A stretch of 64,000 nt of DNA from Pacificimonas aurantium (GTDB lineage: Bacteria > Pseudomonadota > Alphaproteobacteria > Sphingomonadales > Sphingomonadaceae). The notes under the pieces were generated by a model. The model saw nothing but the letters and a program-made list of their open reading frames with translations. It was not told the DNA's origin and did not search any database. Shown here one piece after another: positions 45,621-55,240 of the stretch; positions within the stretch are counted from its first letter, which is position 1; each line of letters opens with the position of its first letter. The translations under genes were made by a program, and so were the position numbers. Location of the stretch: assembly GCF_020092905.1 (NCBI RefSeq), contig NZ_JAGSGB010000002.1, forward strand, positions 248,001 through 312,000, written 5' to 3'.

Positions 45621-46070
45621 TTATTCGGCGAGCGGAACGTCGTCTTCGGAGGCCGCATCGTCCGAACCGGCCCCGGGAAAGCCGAACGGCACGTCCTCGA
45701 GATCCTCGGTCGGCGTGACGAGCGCCGGATCGGTGGGATCGTCGCCTGAAACATCGTCGGCAAGCGCCGGCGCCGCGGCGGCTGGATCGTCGGCAAGGCT
45801 GGTATCGATCGCGGAAACGTCACGCCCCTGGGAGGCGAGAATCGCCAGGAACAGTGACGTGCCGATAAAGGCTGCAGCCAGCCAGGCCGTTGCCTTGGTG
45901 AGGAGATTGCCCGCTCCCCGAGCTGTCATCAAGCCACCCGGCCCACCTCCGATTCCGAGGGCGCCGCCCTCCGACCGCTGCATGAGAATGACGGCAACAA
46001 GACCGGCGGCAAGGAGGGTGTGGAGGACCAGAATGAAGGTAGAGAGGGCTGGTGACATAGCCGCGCGCAC
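45621..46070 (-). CDS. secG: Preprotein translocase subunit SecG
   Basis: A 149-residue protein with the SecG layout: a first helix (STFILVLHTLLAAGLVAVILMQ), then RSEGGALGIGGGPGGLMTARGAGNLLTKATAW, then a second helix (LAAAFIGTSLFLAILASQ). A long acidic, Pro/Asp-rich tail follows (ISRGDDPTDPALVTPTEDLE-like; ends EDDVPLAE), typical of alphaproteobacteria. SecG assists SecYEG in export. Its neighbours tpiA (upstream) and pyrG (downstream) are the standard order. Confidence 0.92.
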   Translation of the reverse strand: MRAAMSPALSTFILVLHTLLAAGLVAVILMQRSEGGALGIGGGPGGLMTARGAGNLLTKATAWLAAAFIGTSLFLAILASQGRDVSAIDTSLADDPAAAAPALADDVSGDDPTDPALVTPTEDLEDVPFGFPGAGSDDAASEDDVPLAE

Positions 46071-46162
46071 TTAGGCAGCAGCCTGCCCCGTGGCAAGAGC
46101 GGGAAGCGGCGAAGTGGGATCCCCGTTACCGCCCCGGTTGCAGCGACACGCCCCCTGAAAAA

Positions 46163-46912
46163 TCAGCCAGCGGCGGTGATGATGCCCGCAAAGCTCTCCG
46201 GGTCGAGGCTCGCCCCGCCTACGAGCGCTCCGCCGACGTTGGACGCCGTCAGCAGGTCGGCCGCATTTTCAGGTTTCACAGACCCGCCATAGAGAATCAG
46301 CATCGATATCCCGGCATCGCCAAACCGGTCCTTCAGGCTCCTTCGGATCGAATCGTGCATCGCCGCTACGTCGCCGACGGTAGGCGTGCGGCCGGTACCG
46401 ATCGCCCAGACGGGTTCATAGGCGATCGTCAGGCGGTCGGGATCGACAGCTTCCGGAATCGAGGTCTTCAACTGTGCGGCAACGACGGCCTCGGCGTTGC
46501 CCGCGTCGCGCTCCGCTTCGCTCTCCCCGACGCACAGGATAACCGACAGGCCTGCCTTCAGCGCCGCCGACAGCTTCTCTGCAACGAGCACATCGGTCTC
46601 GCCCTGATCTGTGCGGCGTTCACTGTGGCCGACGATCGTGAAGGTCGCACCGGCGTCCTTTACCATGGCTGCGGAGACGCAGCCCGTATGCGCGCCGCTT
46701 TCGGCCTGGTGACAATCCTCGCCGCCGATGTCGAGGCGAGACCCGTCGGCAAGCTCGGCCGCCGCGAAGATCAGCGTATGGGGAACCGCCAGCGCCACGC
46801 CGATATCCGGCTTGGCCTCGTCGGCAGCGCGCATGATGTGCCCCACCTTGTCCAGATCGCCGGTCAGACCGTGCATCTTCCAATTGCCCGCGATCAGCTG
46901 ACGCAGCGCCAT
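46163..46912 (-). CDS. tpiA: Triosephosphate isomerase
   Basis: A 249-residue TIM barrel linking DHAP and GAP. The N-terminal LIAGNWKMHGLTGD (Lys), IVGHSERRTDQGET with the catalytic His, and TIAYEPVWAIGTGRTPT with the catalytic Glu are all intact. The phosphate loop is ILYGGSVKPENA. Transcribed away from ppiD. The 117-bp gap between them holds both promoters. Confidence 0.97.
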   Translation of the reverse strand: MALRQLIAGNWKMHGLTGDLDKVGHIMRAADEAKPDIGVALAVPHTLIFAAAELADGSRLDIGGEDCHQAESGAHTGCVSAAMVKDAGATFTIVGHSERRTDQGETDVLVAEKLSAALKAGLSVILCVGESEAERDAGNAEAVVAAQLKTSIPEAVDPDRLTIAYEPVWAIGTGRTPTVGDVAAMHDSIRRSLKDRFGDAGISMLILYGGSVKPENAADLLTASNVGGALVGGASLDPESFAGIITAAG

Positions 46913-46956
46913 TCCTCGTCCCCTTTTGCCTTATCGAACACGCCGCGTCGGTTTCC

Positions 46957-46984
46957 TTGCCGTCGCGGCCCTCTCGTCTATATG
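46957..46984 (+). promoter_or_regulatory. Candidate promoter for the ppiD-trp-moa-lexA run
   Basis: TTGCCG (46957-46962) and TATATG (46979-46984) are 16 bases apart in the divergent gap, 45 bases before the chosen ppiD start. If right, the ATG at 46982 is inside the -10 box and cannot be the start codon. Confidence 0.3.
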
Positions 46985-47029
46985 TCAGCCCCTTCCTCCG
47001 ACAACCGCCTCTCAGAAGAAACCCCGTTC

Positions 47030-48967
47030 ATGCTGTCACTGCTCCGCCGCGTCCCAAGCTGGGTCCTGGGTCTGGTCTTCGTCCTGATCGCCGTCGCGTT
47101 CATCATTACCGGCACGGGAATCGGAAACCCGCTGGGGGGAGGCGGCCAGGGGGCGCCTGTCGCCAAGGTTGGCGACCGGACCATTACCTCGGGCTTCCTG
47201 GCGCAAAATTTCGAACGGCAGTTGCAGCAGGTCCGTCAGCAGACGCCGGACCTTTCGACCGAAGAAGCGGTCCAGAGCGGCGCGCTGCGCGCCGTGCTCG
47301 ACCGGCTGATCTTTGCCGCCGGGCTGCAGGAATTCGCCCGTGAAATCGGCCTGTCGCCGTCGAAGCGGCTGGTCGATGCCGACATCGCCAATATGGAGGC
47401 GTTCCGCGGCCCGACGGGACAATTCAGCGAGGAAACCTATCGTCAGGTACTCGCGCGTCAGAATATCGACGAACGTGTCCTGCGCGGCGAGTTGGAAGGC
47501 GACGTCCTGCGCCGGCACCTGATGTCGGTCGTTCTGGAAGGAATGCCGGTCCCCGACGGCGTCGTGGAGCCTTTCGCACTGCGTCAGCTTGAGCGCCGAA
47601 CGCTCAGGGTCGGTGCGCTTCCCTATTCGGCTTTCGAAGTGGAGGACCCCACCGACGAAGAACTGGCAGAGTTCTACGAAGCGAACATCGCACGCTTCAC
47701 CATCCCTGAGCGCCGCCGCTTCCGCTACGCGGTGTTCGACCGCAGCAGCATCGCTTCGGGCATTACGGTCACCGATGAGGAAATCGCCGATTTCTACGAG
47801 CGCTCGGACGATCTGTACGGACGCGCCGAAACCCGGGAGCTGAGGCAGATCGTGACCCAGGATCAAGAGGTTGCGGCAACCGCCGCTGACCGCATCCGCG
47901 CAGGAGAAACCATGGAAGCGGTCGCTGCCGACCTGCTCGGTTACAGCGCTGAGGATGTCGAGCTTGGAAGTGTCGATGAAGACCAGCTCTCCGGAACCGT
48001 TGGCCCCGATGTCGCCGAACGCGTCTTCGCTGCAGAAAGGGGCGATGTCGTCGGGCCGGTGGAGAGTAGCTTCGGCTACCATGTCGTTGCCATCGACGAG
48101 GTGAACAGTACGGCAGCGCAGCCGCTGGAAGACGTGGCCGACGACATTCGCGGCCGCCTGACTGCCGAGAAGGCCGAAGCTCGCCTTTCCGAGCGAATTA
48201 CGGCCATACAGGACGAACTCGATGAAGGCGCGAGCCTGTCGGAAGTCGCCGAAGCAGAGCAGTTCGAGCTGTCGACCCCGCCTGCCCTCACTCAGGACGG
48301 CCGCAGCCCGTCGAATACCGATTTCGTTCTCCCGGCCGCCGACCGGCAGGTTCTGACGGCTGCCTTCGAACTGAGGGAAGGCGACGACCCGGTCGTCGAG
48401 GAACTCGGCGAAGGGCGCTACGGCGTCATCGCATTGGAGGAAGTCGTTCCGCCTGCTCCGGAACCGCTCGAAGAGATCGAGGACCAGGCCCGCCGCGCCT
48501 ATATCGCCCGCTACCAGATCCAGGCGGCGGCCGAACGCGCCGGCGAAATCGTCGAGGCGGTGAATGACGGTGCGGACCTTGCGGATCTGCTGCGCGCCGA
48601 AGACGTCCCGCCCCCGCAGGAACTGACCGCGCGCCGCATCGAGCTTGCCGCCCAGCAGGGCCAGGTTCCGGCCTATGTGGCCCTTGGCTTCGTGCAGGAC
48701 GAAGGAGAAGCCGGAACCGTTCCGCTTCCTGAACAGGGACTGCAGGTCATCGTCGAAACGACGGACATCGTCGAGGGACAGATCCAGGACGAGCCGCAGC
48801 TTGTCGAGACGATCCGGTCGCAGCTTCGCAGCGCGCAGGAAAGCGAGCTCGGCCTCGCGTTCGCAGCGGCCGCCCGCGACACGGTCGGCGTCGAGCGCTT
48901 TCCGGGAAATGTCGCGTCGCTGGAGGCTCAGTACCGCACCCCGGCGACAGATCCGTCCAACCAATAG
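47030..48967 (+). CDS. ppiD: Peptidylprolyl isomerase, SurA/PpiD-type membrane-anchored chaperone
   Basis: A 645-residue periplasmic folding factor. One N-terminal membrane helix (MLSLLRRVPSWVLGLVFVLI) anchors it. A SurA-like N-terminal domain (ERQLQQVRQQTPDLSTEEAV; RLVDADIANMEAFRGPTGQF) follows. The parvulin domain near 275-365 (RELRQIVTQDQEVAATAADRI; VGPVESSFGYHVVAIDEV) is recognisable but somewhat diverged. The frame is open to an ATG at 46982 and beyond. Start 47030 fits the anchor. It helps outer-membrane proteins fold after Sec export. It begins a plus-strand run reaching lexA and stops 8 bp before trpE. Confidence 0.88.
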   Translation: MLSLLRRVPSWVLGLVFVLIAVAFIITGTGIGNPLGGGGQGAPVAKVGDRTITSGFLAQNFERQLQQVRQQTPDLSTEEAVQSGALRAVLDRLIFAAGLQEFAREIGLSPSKRLVDADIANMEAFRGPTGQFSEETYRQVLARQNIDERVLRGELEGDVLRRHLMSVVLEGMPVPDGVVEPFALRQLERRTLRVGALPYSAFEVEDPTDEELAEFYEANIARFTIPERRRFRYAVFDRSSIASGITVTDEEIADFYERSDDLYGRAETRELRQIVTQDQEVAATAADRIRAGETMEAVAADLLGYSAEDVELGSVDEDQLSGTVGPDVAERVFAAERGDVVGPVESSFGYHVVAIDEVNSTAAQPLEDVADDIRGRLTAEKAEARLSERITAIQDELDEGASLSEVAEAEQFELSTPPALTQDGRSPSNTDFVLPAADRQVLTAAFELREGDDPVVEELGEGRYGVIALEEVVPPAPEPLEEIEDQARRAYIARYQIQAAAERAGEIVEAVNDGADLADLLRAEDVPPPQELTARRIELAAQQGQVPAYVALGFVQDEGEAGTVPLPEQGLQVIVETTDIVEGQIQDEPQLVETIRSQLRSAQESELGLAFAAAARDTVGVERFPGNVASLEAQYRTPATDPSNQ

Positions 48968-48975
48968 ACGGACCC

Positions 48976-50493
48976 ATGGCGACGATCGAGCCACCCCGGG
49001 AGCGCTTTCGCGAAGTCTATGAGGCGGGTCGCCCCCAGCTCGCCTGGGTGAAGACCATTGCCGATACCGATACGCCCGTATCGGCCATGCTGAAGCTTGC
49101 GCGTCCGAAGTCGGGCGCCTTCCTTCTGGAGTCCGTTGAGGGGGGCGAGGTTCGGGGGCGCTATACGATGCTCGGCTTCGATCCCGACCTCGCTTTTCGG
49201 GCCCGCGATAGCGGCTGCGAGATCAACCGCGACTTCGCGCAGGATCAGGGCGCCTTCGAAGAGTGGGAAGGCCAGCCGCTCGAAAATCTTCGCGCGCTGG
49301 TCGGCCAGTGCCGCATGGAGGTGCCGCAGGAACTTCCCCCGGTGTTCAGCACCCTCGTCGGCTATCTCGGCTATGAAAGTATCTGCCTGACCGAACCGGT
49401 CCTCCCCGCCGAGGGAGACGGTCTCGACCTGCCGGACATGTTCTTCGTCAGGCCCTCGCTGATCCTCGTGTTCGACCAGCTGGAAGCGACGCTGTTCATC
49501 GCCGCGCCGGTCTACCCAAAGCCGGGCGTCACAGCCGACGCTGCATGGACTGCCGCCGAAGAGCGGATCGAAACCGCACGCTCACGTCTCGCGGGCAGCC
49601 TACCGGCAAGGAGCTCCGGTCTCGATGACCTCCCCTCAGGCGATCTGGTTCCTGCAGTCACGCCCGAGGCTTATGCCGACAAGGTCGCCCGGGCGAAGGA
49701 ATATATCCTGGCCGGGGATATTTTTCAGGTCGTCCTCGCCCAGCGTTTCTCGATGGACTTTCCGCTGCCCCCGCTTGCGCTCTACCGCGCGCTCAGGCGG
49801 GTCAATCCCTCGCCTTTCCTCTACCTTCTCGACCTGCCGGACTTCTCGCTCATTGGATCGAGCCCGGAAATTCTCGTCAGGGTACGCGGCGACGAAGTCA
49901 CCGTCAGGCCGATTGCCGGTACGCGCCCCAGAGGCACCAGCGCTGCGCAGGATGAAGAGAACCGGACCAGCCTTCTCGCCGACCCGAAGGAACGCGCCGA
50001 ACATCTGATGCTGCTCGACCTGGGCCGCAACGATGCCGGCCGCGTCGCCTCGCCGGGCTCGGTCGAGGTGACCGGACGCGAAATGATCGAATTCTACAGC
50101 CATGTGATGCATATCGTTTCCAACGTCACGGCGAGACTGGCACCGGGACATGACGCGCTTGATGCGCTGATGGCGGGTTTCCCGGCAGGCACGGTGTCGG
50201 GCGCACCGAAGGTTCGCGCCATGCAAATCATCGGCGAGCTGGAGAACGAGCGCAGGGGTCCCTATGCGGGCGGAGTGGGCTATTTCTCGCCCGGCGGCGA
50301 CATGGACAGCTGCATCATCCTGAGGACCGCCGTGCTGAAGGATGGGGTCATGCACGTCCAGGCGGGCGCAGGCATCGTTGCGGACAGCGAGCCGTCCTAT
50401 GAACAGCGCGAGTGCGAGGCGAAGGCTGGCGCCCTGGTAGCTGCCGCGCGCGAAGCGCTGCGCCTGGCGGCCGAAAGCGAGTACGGCCAGTGA
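48976..50493 (+). CDS. trpE: Anthranilate synthase component I
   Basis: A 505-residue chorismate-using enzyme. The N-terminal feedback-binding segment has [20 protein letters not shown] (the LLES box). The catalytic half has [57 protein letters not shown] and [19 protein letters not shown]. With TrpG it makes anthranilate, the first step of tryptophan synthesis. The ribosome has only 8 bp from ppiD. No leader peptide with Trp codons is visible upstream, so attenuation is not expected here. Confidence 0.96.
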   Translation: MATIEPPRERFREVYEAGRPQLAWVKTIADTDTPVSAMLKLARPKSGAFLLESVEGGEVRGRYTMLGFDPDLAFRARDSGCEINRDFAQDQGAFEEWEGQPLENLRALVGQCRMEVPQELPPVFSTLVGYLGYESICLTEPVLPAEGDGLDLPDMFFVRPSLILVFDQLEATLFIAAPVYPKPGVTADAAWTAAEERIETARSRLAGSLPARSSGLDDLPSGDLVPAVTPEAYADKVARAKEYILAGDIFQVVLAQRFSMDFPLPPLALYRALRRVNPSPFLYLLDLPDFSLIGSSPEILVRVRGDEVTVRPIAGTRPRGTSAAQDEENRTSLLADPKERAEHLMLLDLGRNDAGRVASPGSVEVTGREMIEFYSHVMHIVSNVTARLAPGHDALDALMAGFPAGTVSGAPKVRAMQIIGELENERRGPYAGGVGYFSPGGDMDSCIILRTAVLKDGVMHVQAGAGIVADSEPSYEQRECEAKAGALVAAAREALRLAAESEYGQ

Positions 50494-51059
50494 TTCTCGT
50501 CATCGATAACTACGACAGCTTCACCTACAACCTCGTCCATTATCTTCAGGAGCTTGGCGAGACCGTCGAGACGATCCGGAACGACCGGATCGATCCCGCC
50601 GGAGCGTTGGCACTGAAGCCCGAAGCGATCGTCATCTCGCCAGGGCCCTGTTCGCCGAACGAGGCGGGCGTGACGCTGCCTCTGGTCGCCGCAGCGCACG
50701 ATGCCCGCGTACCCCTGCTGGGTGTCTGTCTCGGACATCAGGCCATCGCCCAGCATTTCGGCGGAAAGGTCGTTCGGGCCGAACAGGTCATGCACGGAAA
50801 GACATGCCCCGTTCTCCACGACGGGACGGGGGTCTTCGCAGGCCTGCCCTCCCCCTTCACCGCCACTCGGTACCACAGCCTGATCGCCGTGAACCTCGCC
50901 TCGCCGCTCATCGAAAATGCCTGGAGCGAGGACGGCGTCGTGCAGGGAATTCGGCATGAATCGGGCCTGCTTCACGGCGTCCAGTTCCATCCCGAAAGCA
51001 TTGCCACCGAACATGGCCATGCGCTTCTTGCCAATTTCCTGAAACTGGCGCGCGCATGA
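50490..51059 (+). CDS. trpG: Anthranilate synthase component II (glutamine amidotransferase)
   Basis: A 189-residue class I amidotransferase. [19 protein letters not shown] begins the protein. [12 protein letters not shown] and [15 protein letters not shown] (catalytic Cys) and [13 protein letters not shown] (His-Glu) complete the triad. GTG at 50490 is used, overlapping the trpE stop as GTGA. An upstream in-frame ATG exists but lies inside trpE. It supplies ammonia to TrpE and may also serve PabB, as in organisms with one such gene (inference). Confidence 0.96.
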   Translation: MILVIDNYDSFTYNLVHYLQELGETVETIRNDRIDPAGALALKPEAIVISPGPCSPNEAGVTLPLVAAAHDARVPLLGVCLGHQAIAQHFGGKVVRAEQVMHGKTCPVLHDGTGVFAGLPSPFTATRYHSLIAVNLASPLIENAWSEDGVVQGIRHESGLLHGVQFHPESIATEHGHALLANFLKLARA

Positions 51060-52039
51060 CCTCACTGCCGTCCGGACGTGAACCGCTCTCCGATCCGGAA
51101 GGCGTATTCGAGACGATCCTTTCGGGATCGGTGGATGATGCCGAGATCGCGCGGTTCCTGATCGAGTTGTCCGACCGCGGCGAAACGGTCGATGAGATCG
51201 TCGGCGCGGCCAGTGCCCTTCGTTGTCACATGATCGCGGTCAGCGCACCCGAAGGCGCGGTCGACGTATGCGGAACCGGCGGCGACGGCGCGCATACCCG
51301 CAACATTTCGACCGCAGTCGCCATTCTCGTCGCCGCTGCGGGCGTACCCGTCGCCAAGCATGGAAACCGGGCGGCCTCGTCCAAGTCCGGGGCTGCCGAC
51401 GTCCTGTCCGCTTTGGGGCTGAATCTGGATCTTCCGCCGGCCCGGGTCGAAGCGTCCGTCTGTGAAATCGGAATTGGATTCCTGTTCGCGGCCCGCCACC
51501 ACCCTGTGATGGCGCGCGTTGCGCCTGTCCGCCGCGCGCTGCGCCGACGCACCATCTTCAACCTTCTTGGTCCGCTCGCCAATCCGGCGAACGTGTCCCG
51601 TCAGCTTGTCGGCGTGTTCGACGAAGCCCTGACTGCTCCCATGGCTCAAGCTCTCGGCCGTCTGGGCGGCGACCGGGCCTGGGTCGTGCACGGCGAGGGT
51701 AGCCTCGACGAGCTGTCCGTGCTCGGCAGCAGCAAGGTCTCCGCTCTGGAAGCAGGCAAAGTGCGAACTCACGACGTGCATCCCGCCGATGCCGGCTTGT
51801 CGACCTTCGCGGCGGTGGACATTCGGGGCGGCACGCCCGAAGAAAATGCTGCGGCGCTGGAACGGCTACTTGACGGCGAACCGGGAGGCTATCGGGACAT
51901 CGTGCTCATGAACGCCGGCGCTGCTCTGGTCGTCGCAGGTCGGGGAGAAACTCTTGCGGACGGAGTGCGACTGGCGCAAAGCGCGCTCGATTCGGGAGAG
52001 GCCCGAGACAAGCTGGATCAGTGGAGGCGGTTCGCGTGA
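51056..52039 (+). CDS. trpD: Anthranilate phosphoribosyltransferase
   Basis: A 327-residue enzyme that joins anthranilate to PRPP. The PRPP-binding loop is [71 protein letters not shown] and [12 protein letters not shown] are family motifs. The start codon overlaps the trpG stop by four bases (ATGA), giving translational coupling. Confidence 0.96.
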   Translation: MTSLPSGREPLSDPEGVFETILSGSVDDAEIARFLIELSDRGETVDEIVGAASALRCHMIAVSAPEGAVDVCGTGGDGAHTRNISTAVAILVAAAGVPVAKHGNRAASSKSGAADVLSALGLNLDLPPARVEASVCEIGIGFLFAARHHPVMARVAPVRRALRRRTIFNLLGPLANPANVSRQLVGVFDEALTAPMAQALGRLGGDRAWVVHGEGSLDELSVLGSSKVSALEAGKVRTHDVHPADAGLSTFAAVDIRGGTPEENAAALERLLDGEPGGYRDIVLMNAGAALVVAGRGETLADGVRLAQSALDSGEARDKLDQWRRFA

Positions 52040-52818
52040 GCGATACCTTGTCAGAAATCATTGCGCACAAGCGCGAGGAGCTTCGCGAACGGAAGAAGCG
52101 CGTACCGCTTCCCATCCTAGAGGCGAAGGCCGCCGGGCAGCCGGCTACCCGCGGCTTCGTCGCGGCCTTGCGCGCCGTTCATGGCCGCCACCCGCTGATT
52201 GCCGAACTGAAGCGCGCCAGTCCGTCCAAGGGGCTGATTCGCGAGGACTTCGACGTGCCGAGGCTCGCCCGCGCCTATGTGAATGGCGGCGCCGCCTGCC
52301 TTTCCGTTCTTACCGAGTCCAAATGGTTCCAGGGCAGTGACGCGGATCTGCAAACCGCGCGCCAGGCCGTGCACTTGCCGGTCCTGCGCAAGGACTTCCT
52401 CGTCGATCCGTACCAGATCGTGGAATCGCGGGCGATGGGTGCCGACGCCATTCTTCTCATCATGGCCGCGCTGAACTCTTACGAGGTTCGCGACCTCGAA
52501 ATGATGGCGCGAGATCTCGGCCTCGACGTGCTGGTCGAAGTTCACAACGAGGAAGAGCTCGAGGCGGCGATGAAGCTGAAAACGCCCCTCATTGGCATCA
52601 ACAATCGCGACCTGAAGACATTGGAAGTCGACGTATCGACAACCGAACGCCTTGCCCGCCTCGTCCCGAAGGAGCGCATGGTCGTCTCCGAAAGCGGTCT
52701 GACGAGCCGTGCCCAGCTCGACCAGTTACGCGGGAAGGGCGCATCGGCCTTTCTCGTCGGCGAGGCGTTGATGAGGCATGAGGATGTCGGCGGTGCGACG
52801 CGGCAACTGATCGGCTGA
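52036..52818 (+). CDS. trpC: Indole-3-glycerol phosphate synthase
   Basis: A 260-residue barrel enzyme. It has [15 protein letters not shown] at the N-terminus, [18 protein letters not shown] (substrate Lys and Ser), [39 protein letters not shown] and [11 protein letters not shown] at 52036 overlaps the trpD stop (GTGA). A longer frame from 52021 lies inside trpD. It closes indole glycerol phosphate. TrpF, TrpB and TrpA, which complete the pathway, are not in the window. Confidence 0.96.
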   Translation: MSDTLSEIIAHKREELRERKKRVPLPILEAKAAGQPATRGFVAALRAVHGRHPLIAELKRASPSKGLIREDFDVPRLARAYVNGGAACLSVLTESKWFQGSDADLQTARQAVHLPVLRKDFLVDPYQIVESRAMGADAILLIMAALNSYEVRDLEMMARDLGLDVLVEVHNEEELEAAMKLKTPLIGINNRDLKTLEVDVSTTERLARLVPKERMVVSESGLTSRAQLDQLRGKGASAFLVGEALMRHEDVGGATRQLIG

Positions 52819-52825
52819 ACCGGCT

Positions 52826-53305
52826 GTGCCGCTGACCCATCTCGACGAGTCCGGCGCGGCGCGAATGGTCGACATCTCCGGAAAGCCCGCAACGAAGCGA
52901 GCGGCCGTAGCCGGCGGACGGGTGGTCATGAGTGCCGAGGCGCGCCAAGCTATCGCGGACGGGACCATTCCGAAGGGCGACGTCATTGCCGCGGCCCGCA
53001 TCGCGGCGATCCAGGCCGCTAAGAAAACGGCGGACATCATTCCTCTCTGCCACCCCCTCCCCCTGACCGGAATGGCGGTCGATTTCCGGCTTGCGGAAAC
53101 AGGCGTCGAAGTCACCGCCGAAGTCTCGACGACCTTCGGGACCGGTGTCGAAATGGAGGCACTGACGGCAGTCACCGCGGCTTGCCTCACCATCTACGAC
53201 ATGGCCAAGGCGATCGACAAGGCAATGCGCATCGAGGGCATCCGCCTGCTGCGCAAAACCGGCGGCAAGTCGGGCGACTGGTCCGCCGACGACGCGCCGG
53301 ACTGA
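52826..53305 (+). CDS. moaC: Cyclic pyranopterin monophosphate synthase
   Basis: A 159-residue protein of molybdenum cofactor synthesis acting after MoaA. The N-terminal [22 protein letters not shown], the active region [24 protein letters not shown], and the C-terminal [27 protein letters not shown] are intact. It starts with GTG at 52826, 7 bp after trpC. It is followed 7 bp later by moeA, so the pair forms a small Moco unit riding on the trp transcript. Confidence 0.96.
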   Translation: MPLTHLDESGAARMVDISGKPATKRAAVAGGRVVMSAEARQAIADGTIPKGDVIAAARIAAIQAAKKTADIIPLCHPLPLTGMAVDFRLAETGVEVTAEVSTTFGTGVEMEALTAVTAACLTIYDMAKAIDKAMRIEGIRLLRKTGGKSGDWSADDAPD

Positions 53306-53312
53306 GTGCGCG

Positions 53313-54506
53313 ATGCTTTCCTACGAAGAGGCGCGCAGCCGCATATTGGCGGATATCGACGTTCTCGAGTCCGAAGACGTCGCCCTTGAGGTCGCATCCG
53401 GGCGAACGCTGGCCCGCGACCTTGTGGCCAGTCACGACCAGCCCCCCTTCAATGCCTCGGCCATGGACGGTTATGCCGTACGCTGGGAAGACCTTCCGGG
53501 CCCTTTCAAACTTGTCGGCGAAAGCGCGGCCGGAATGGCGTTCGGAGAGACGGTGGGGCGTGCTGAGGCTGTTCGGATATTCACAGGCGCCCCGCTTCCC
53601 GCCGGGGCGGATACGGTCTTGGTGCAGGAGGACTGTACCGCCGATGGCACCGACATTCGGCTGACGGGCAGCGGCCCCGCGGCGTCCGGCAGTCATATCC
53701 GGCGGCGCGGCATGGACTTTGCGAATGCTGATCTTCTCATCTCTGCCGGAACGCGCCTTACCCCGCGGCACCTCGCCCTGGCCGCTGCCGGCGGGCATGG
53801 CCGTCTCGCAGTCAATCGCCCGCCACGCGTTGCGCTGATCGCGAATGGCGACGAACTCGTTTTGCCAGGAACCGCTCTTTCTCCCGGTCAAATCACTGCC
53901 TCCAGCTCTCCCATGATAGCCGCCTCGCTGCGGCATGCCGGTGCGGATGTCGACGATTTCGGTATCGTCGCCGACGAAGCCACAGAGCTGAAAACCGCTC
54001 TTCTGAAGGCCAGTGCCTATGACATCGTCGTTACCATGGGCGGCGCCTCGGTCGGCGATCATGATCATATGCATAGCGCGATGGAGGCCGCCGGCGCCGA
54101 GCGCGACTTCTGGCGTGTAGCAATCCGGCCAGGCAAGCCGTTGATCCATGGGCGGATCGGAGCGGCGACACTTGTCGGCCTCCCCGGAAATCCGGTCTCC
54201 GCCTATGTGTGCGCACTGTTGTTCGTGGCCCCCCTCATCGCCGCCTTTCAGGGCCAGCCTCCCGGCCCCGCCACGACAACGGCACGGCTGCGAGAACAGC
54301 TACCGGCAAACGGAGCCCGGCGAGACCATTTGCGCGCTGTCGTCGAGGGAGGATGGGTCCGGCCTCTCGCGACGCAGGACAGCTCGCAACTCGCCGTTTT
54401 TGCCTCGGCGAATGCCCTCATCGTCAGGGAGGCGCACGCCCCGCAGGCGGCGGACGGCGATGAGGTCGAGGTCATTCCGCTTGACAGCTTCCCTGCCGCC
54501 TCATAG
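53313..54506 (+). CDS. moeA: Molybdopterin molybdenumtransferase
   Basis: A 397-residue MoeA/gephyrin-type protein that inserts molybdate into adenylylated molybdopterin. [15 protein letters not shown] begins the substrate domain; [31 protein letters not shown] and [19 protein letters not shown] complete the cofactor domain. It follows moaC closely and precedes lexA by 35 bp, where the lexA operator lies. Confidence 0.95.
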   Translation: MLSYEEARSRILADIDVLESEDVALEVASGRTLARDLVASHDQPPFNASAMDGYAVRWEDLPGPFKLVGESAAGMAFGETVGRAEAVRIFTGAPLPAGADTVLVQEDCTADGTDIRLTGSGPAASGSHIRRRGMDFANADLLISAGTRLTPRHLALAAAGGHGRLAVNRPPRVALIANGDELVLPGTALSPGQITASSSPMIAASLRHAGADVDDFGIVADEATELKTALLKASAYDIVVTMGGASVGDHDHMHSAMEAAGAERDFWRVAIRPGKPLIHGRIGAATLVGLPGNPVSAYVCALLFVAPLIAAFQGQPPGPATTTARLREQLPANGARRDHLRAVVEGGWVRPLATQDSSQLAVFASANALIVREAHAPQAADGDEVEVIPLDSFPAAS

Positions 54507-54508
54507 CT

Positions 54509-54523
54509 GTTCCCCATTCGTTC
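54509..54523 (+). promoter_or_regulatory. SOS box (LexA operator) before lexA
   Basis: GTTC-CCCATTC-GTTC matches exactly the alphaproteobacterial LexA site GTTC-N7-GTTC. It lies 18 bases before the lexA ATG, in the 35-bp gap after moeA, so lexA should have its own promoter (overlapping the end of moeA) and repress itself. Confidence 0.85.
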
Positions 54524-54541
54524 TCTTCGGGAGCATCGGGA

Positions 54542-55198
54542 ATGCTGACGGAAAAGCAACATGAACTGCTCATGTTCATTCACGAACGCTTGCAGGAACG
54601 CGGCGTTTCTCCTTCCTTCGAGGAGATGAAGGACGCGCTCGACCTCAAGTCGAAAAGCGGTGTTCACCGTATCGTCAGTGCCCTCGAGGAACGCCGGTTC
54701 ATCCGCCGCCTTCCGAACCGGGCACGGGCTCTCGAGGTTCTGAAACTCCCCGAGGCCGACGTGGCGAAGCTGGAACCGAAGCCCCGCATCCCGGCGGCCG
54801 CGAATGATAGCGAGGCGGATGTGGTCGACATTCCCCTGCATGGCCGCATCGCTGCAGGCCAGCCGATCGAAGCCATGGAGACGCGCGAAACGCTGACGCT
54901 ACCGACCGCTCTGCTCGGTCGGGGCGACCATTACGCTCTCGAAGTCTCCGGCGATTCGATGGTCGAGGCGGGTATTTTCGACGGCGACTATGCGCTGATC
55001 GAGCGGCGGGAAACCGCCAGTGACGGAGATATCGTCGTCGCGCTGGTCGATGATGAGGACGCCACATTGAAATATCTGCGCAAGAATGGCGACATGATCC
55101 GCCTGGATCCTGCCAATTCATCGTACGAGCCTCAGAATTACGCGGCCCACCGCGTACGCATTCAGGGGAAGCTCGTCGGCCTTCTGCGCCGCTACTGA
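54542..55198 (+). CDS. lexA: LexA repressor
   Basis: A 218-residue repressor of the SOS regulon. The N-terminal winged helix (about 1-65; [38 protein letters not shown]) binds DNA. The C-terminal serine-peptidase domain has the autocleavage bond Ala105-Gly106 (HGRIAAGQP), the catalytic Ser139 ([14 protein letters not shown]) and Lys177 (ATLKYLRK). Cleavage is triggered by RecA filaments after DNA damage. The operator at 54509-54523 indicates self-regulation. It faces comEC. Confidence 0.97.
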   Translation: MLTEKQHELLMFIHERLQERGVSPSFEEMKDALDLKSKSGVHRIVSALEERRFIRRLPNRARALEVLKLPEADVAKLEPKPRIPAAANDSEADVVDIPLHGRIAAGQPIEAMETRETLTLPTALLGRGDHYALEVSGDSMVEAGIFDGDYALIERRETASDGDIVVALVDDEDATLKYLRKNGDMIRLDPANSSYEPQNYAAHRVRIQGKLVGLLRRY

Positions 55199-55240
55199 GT
55201 GCTGCACGCGCCGGCTCTCGGGTGAGCTGACAGGCCTTGA

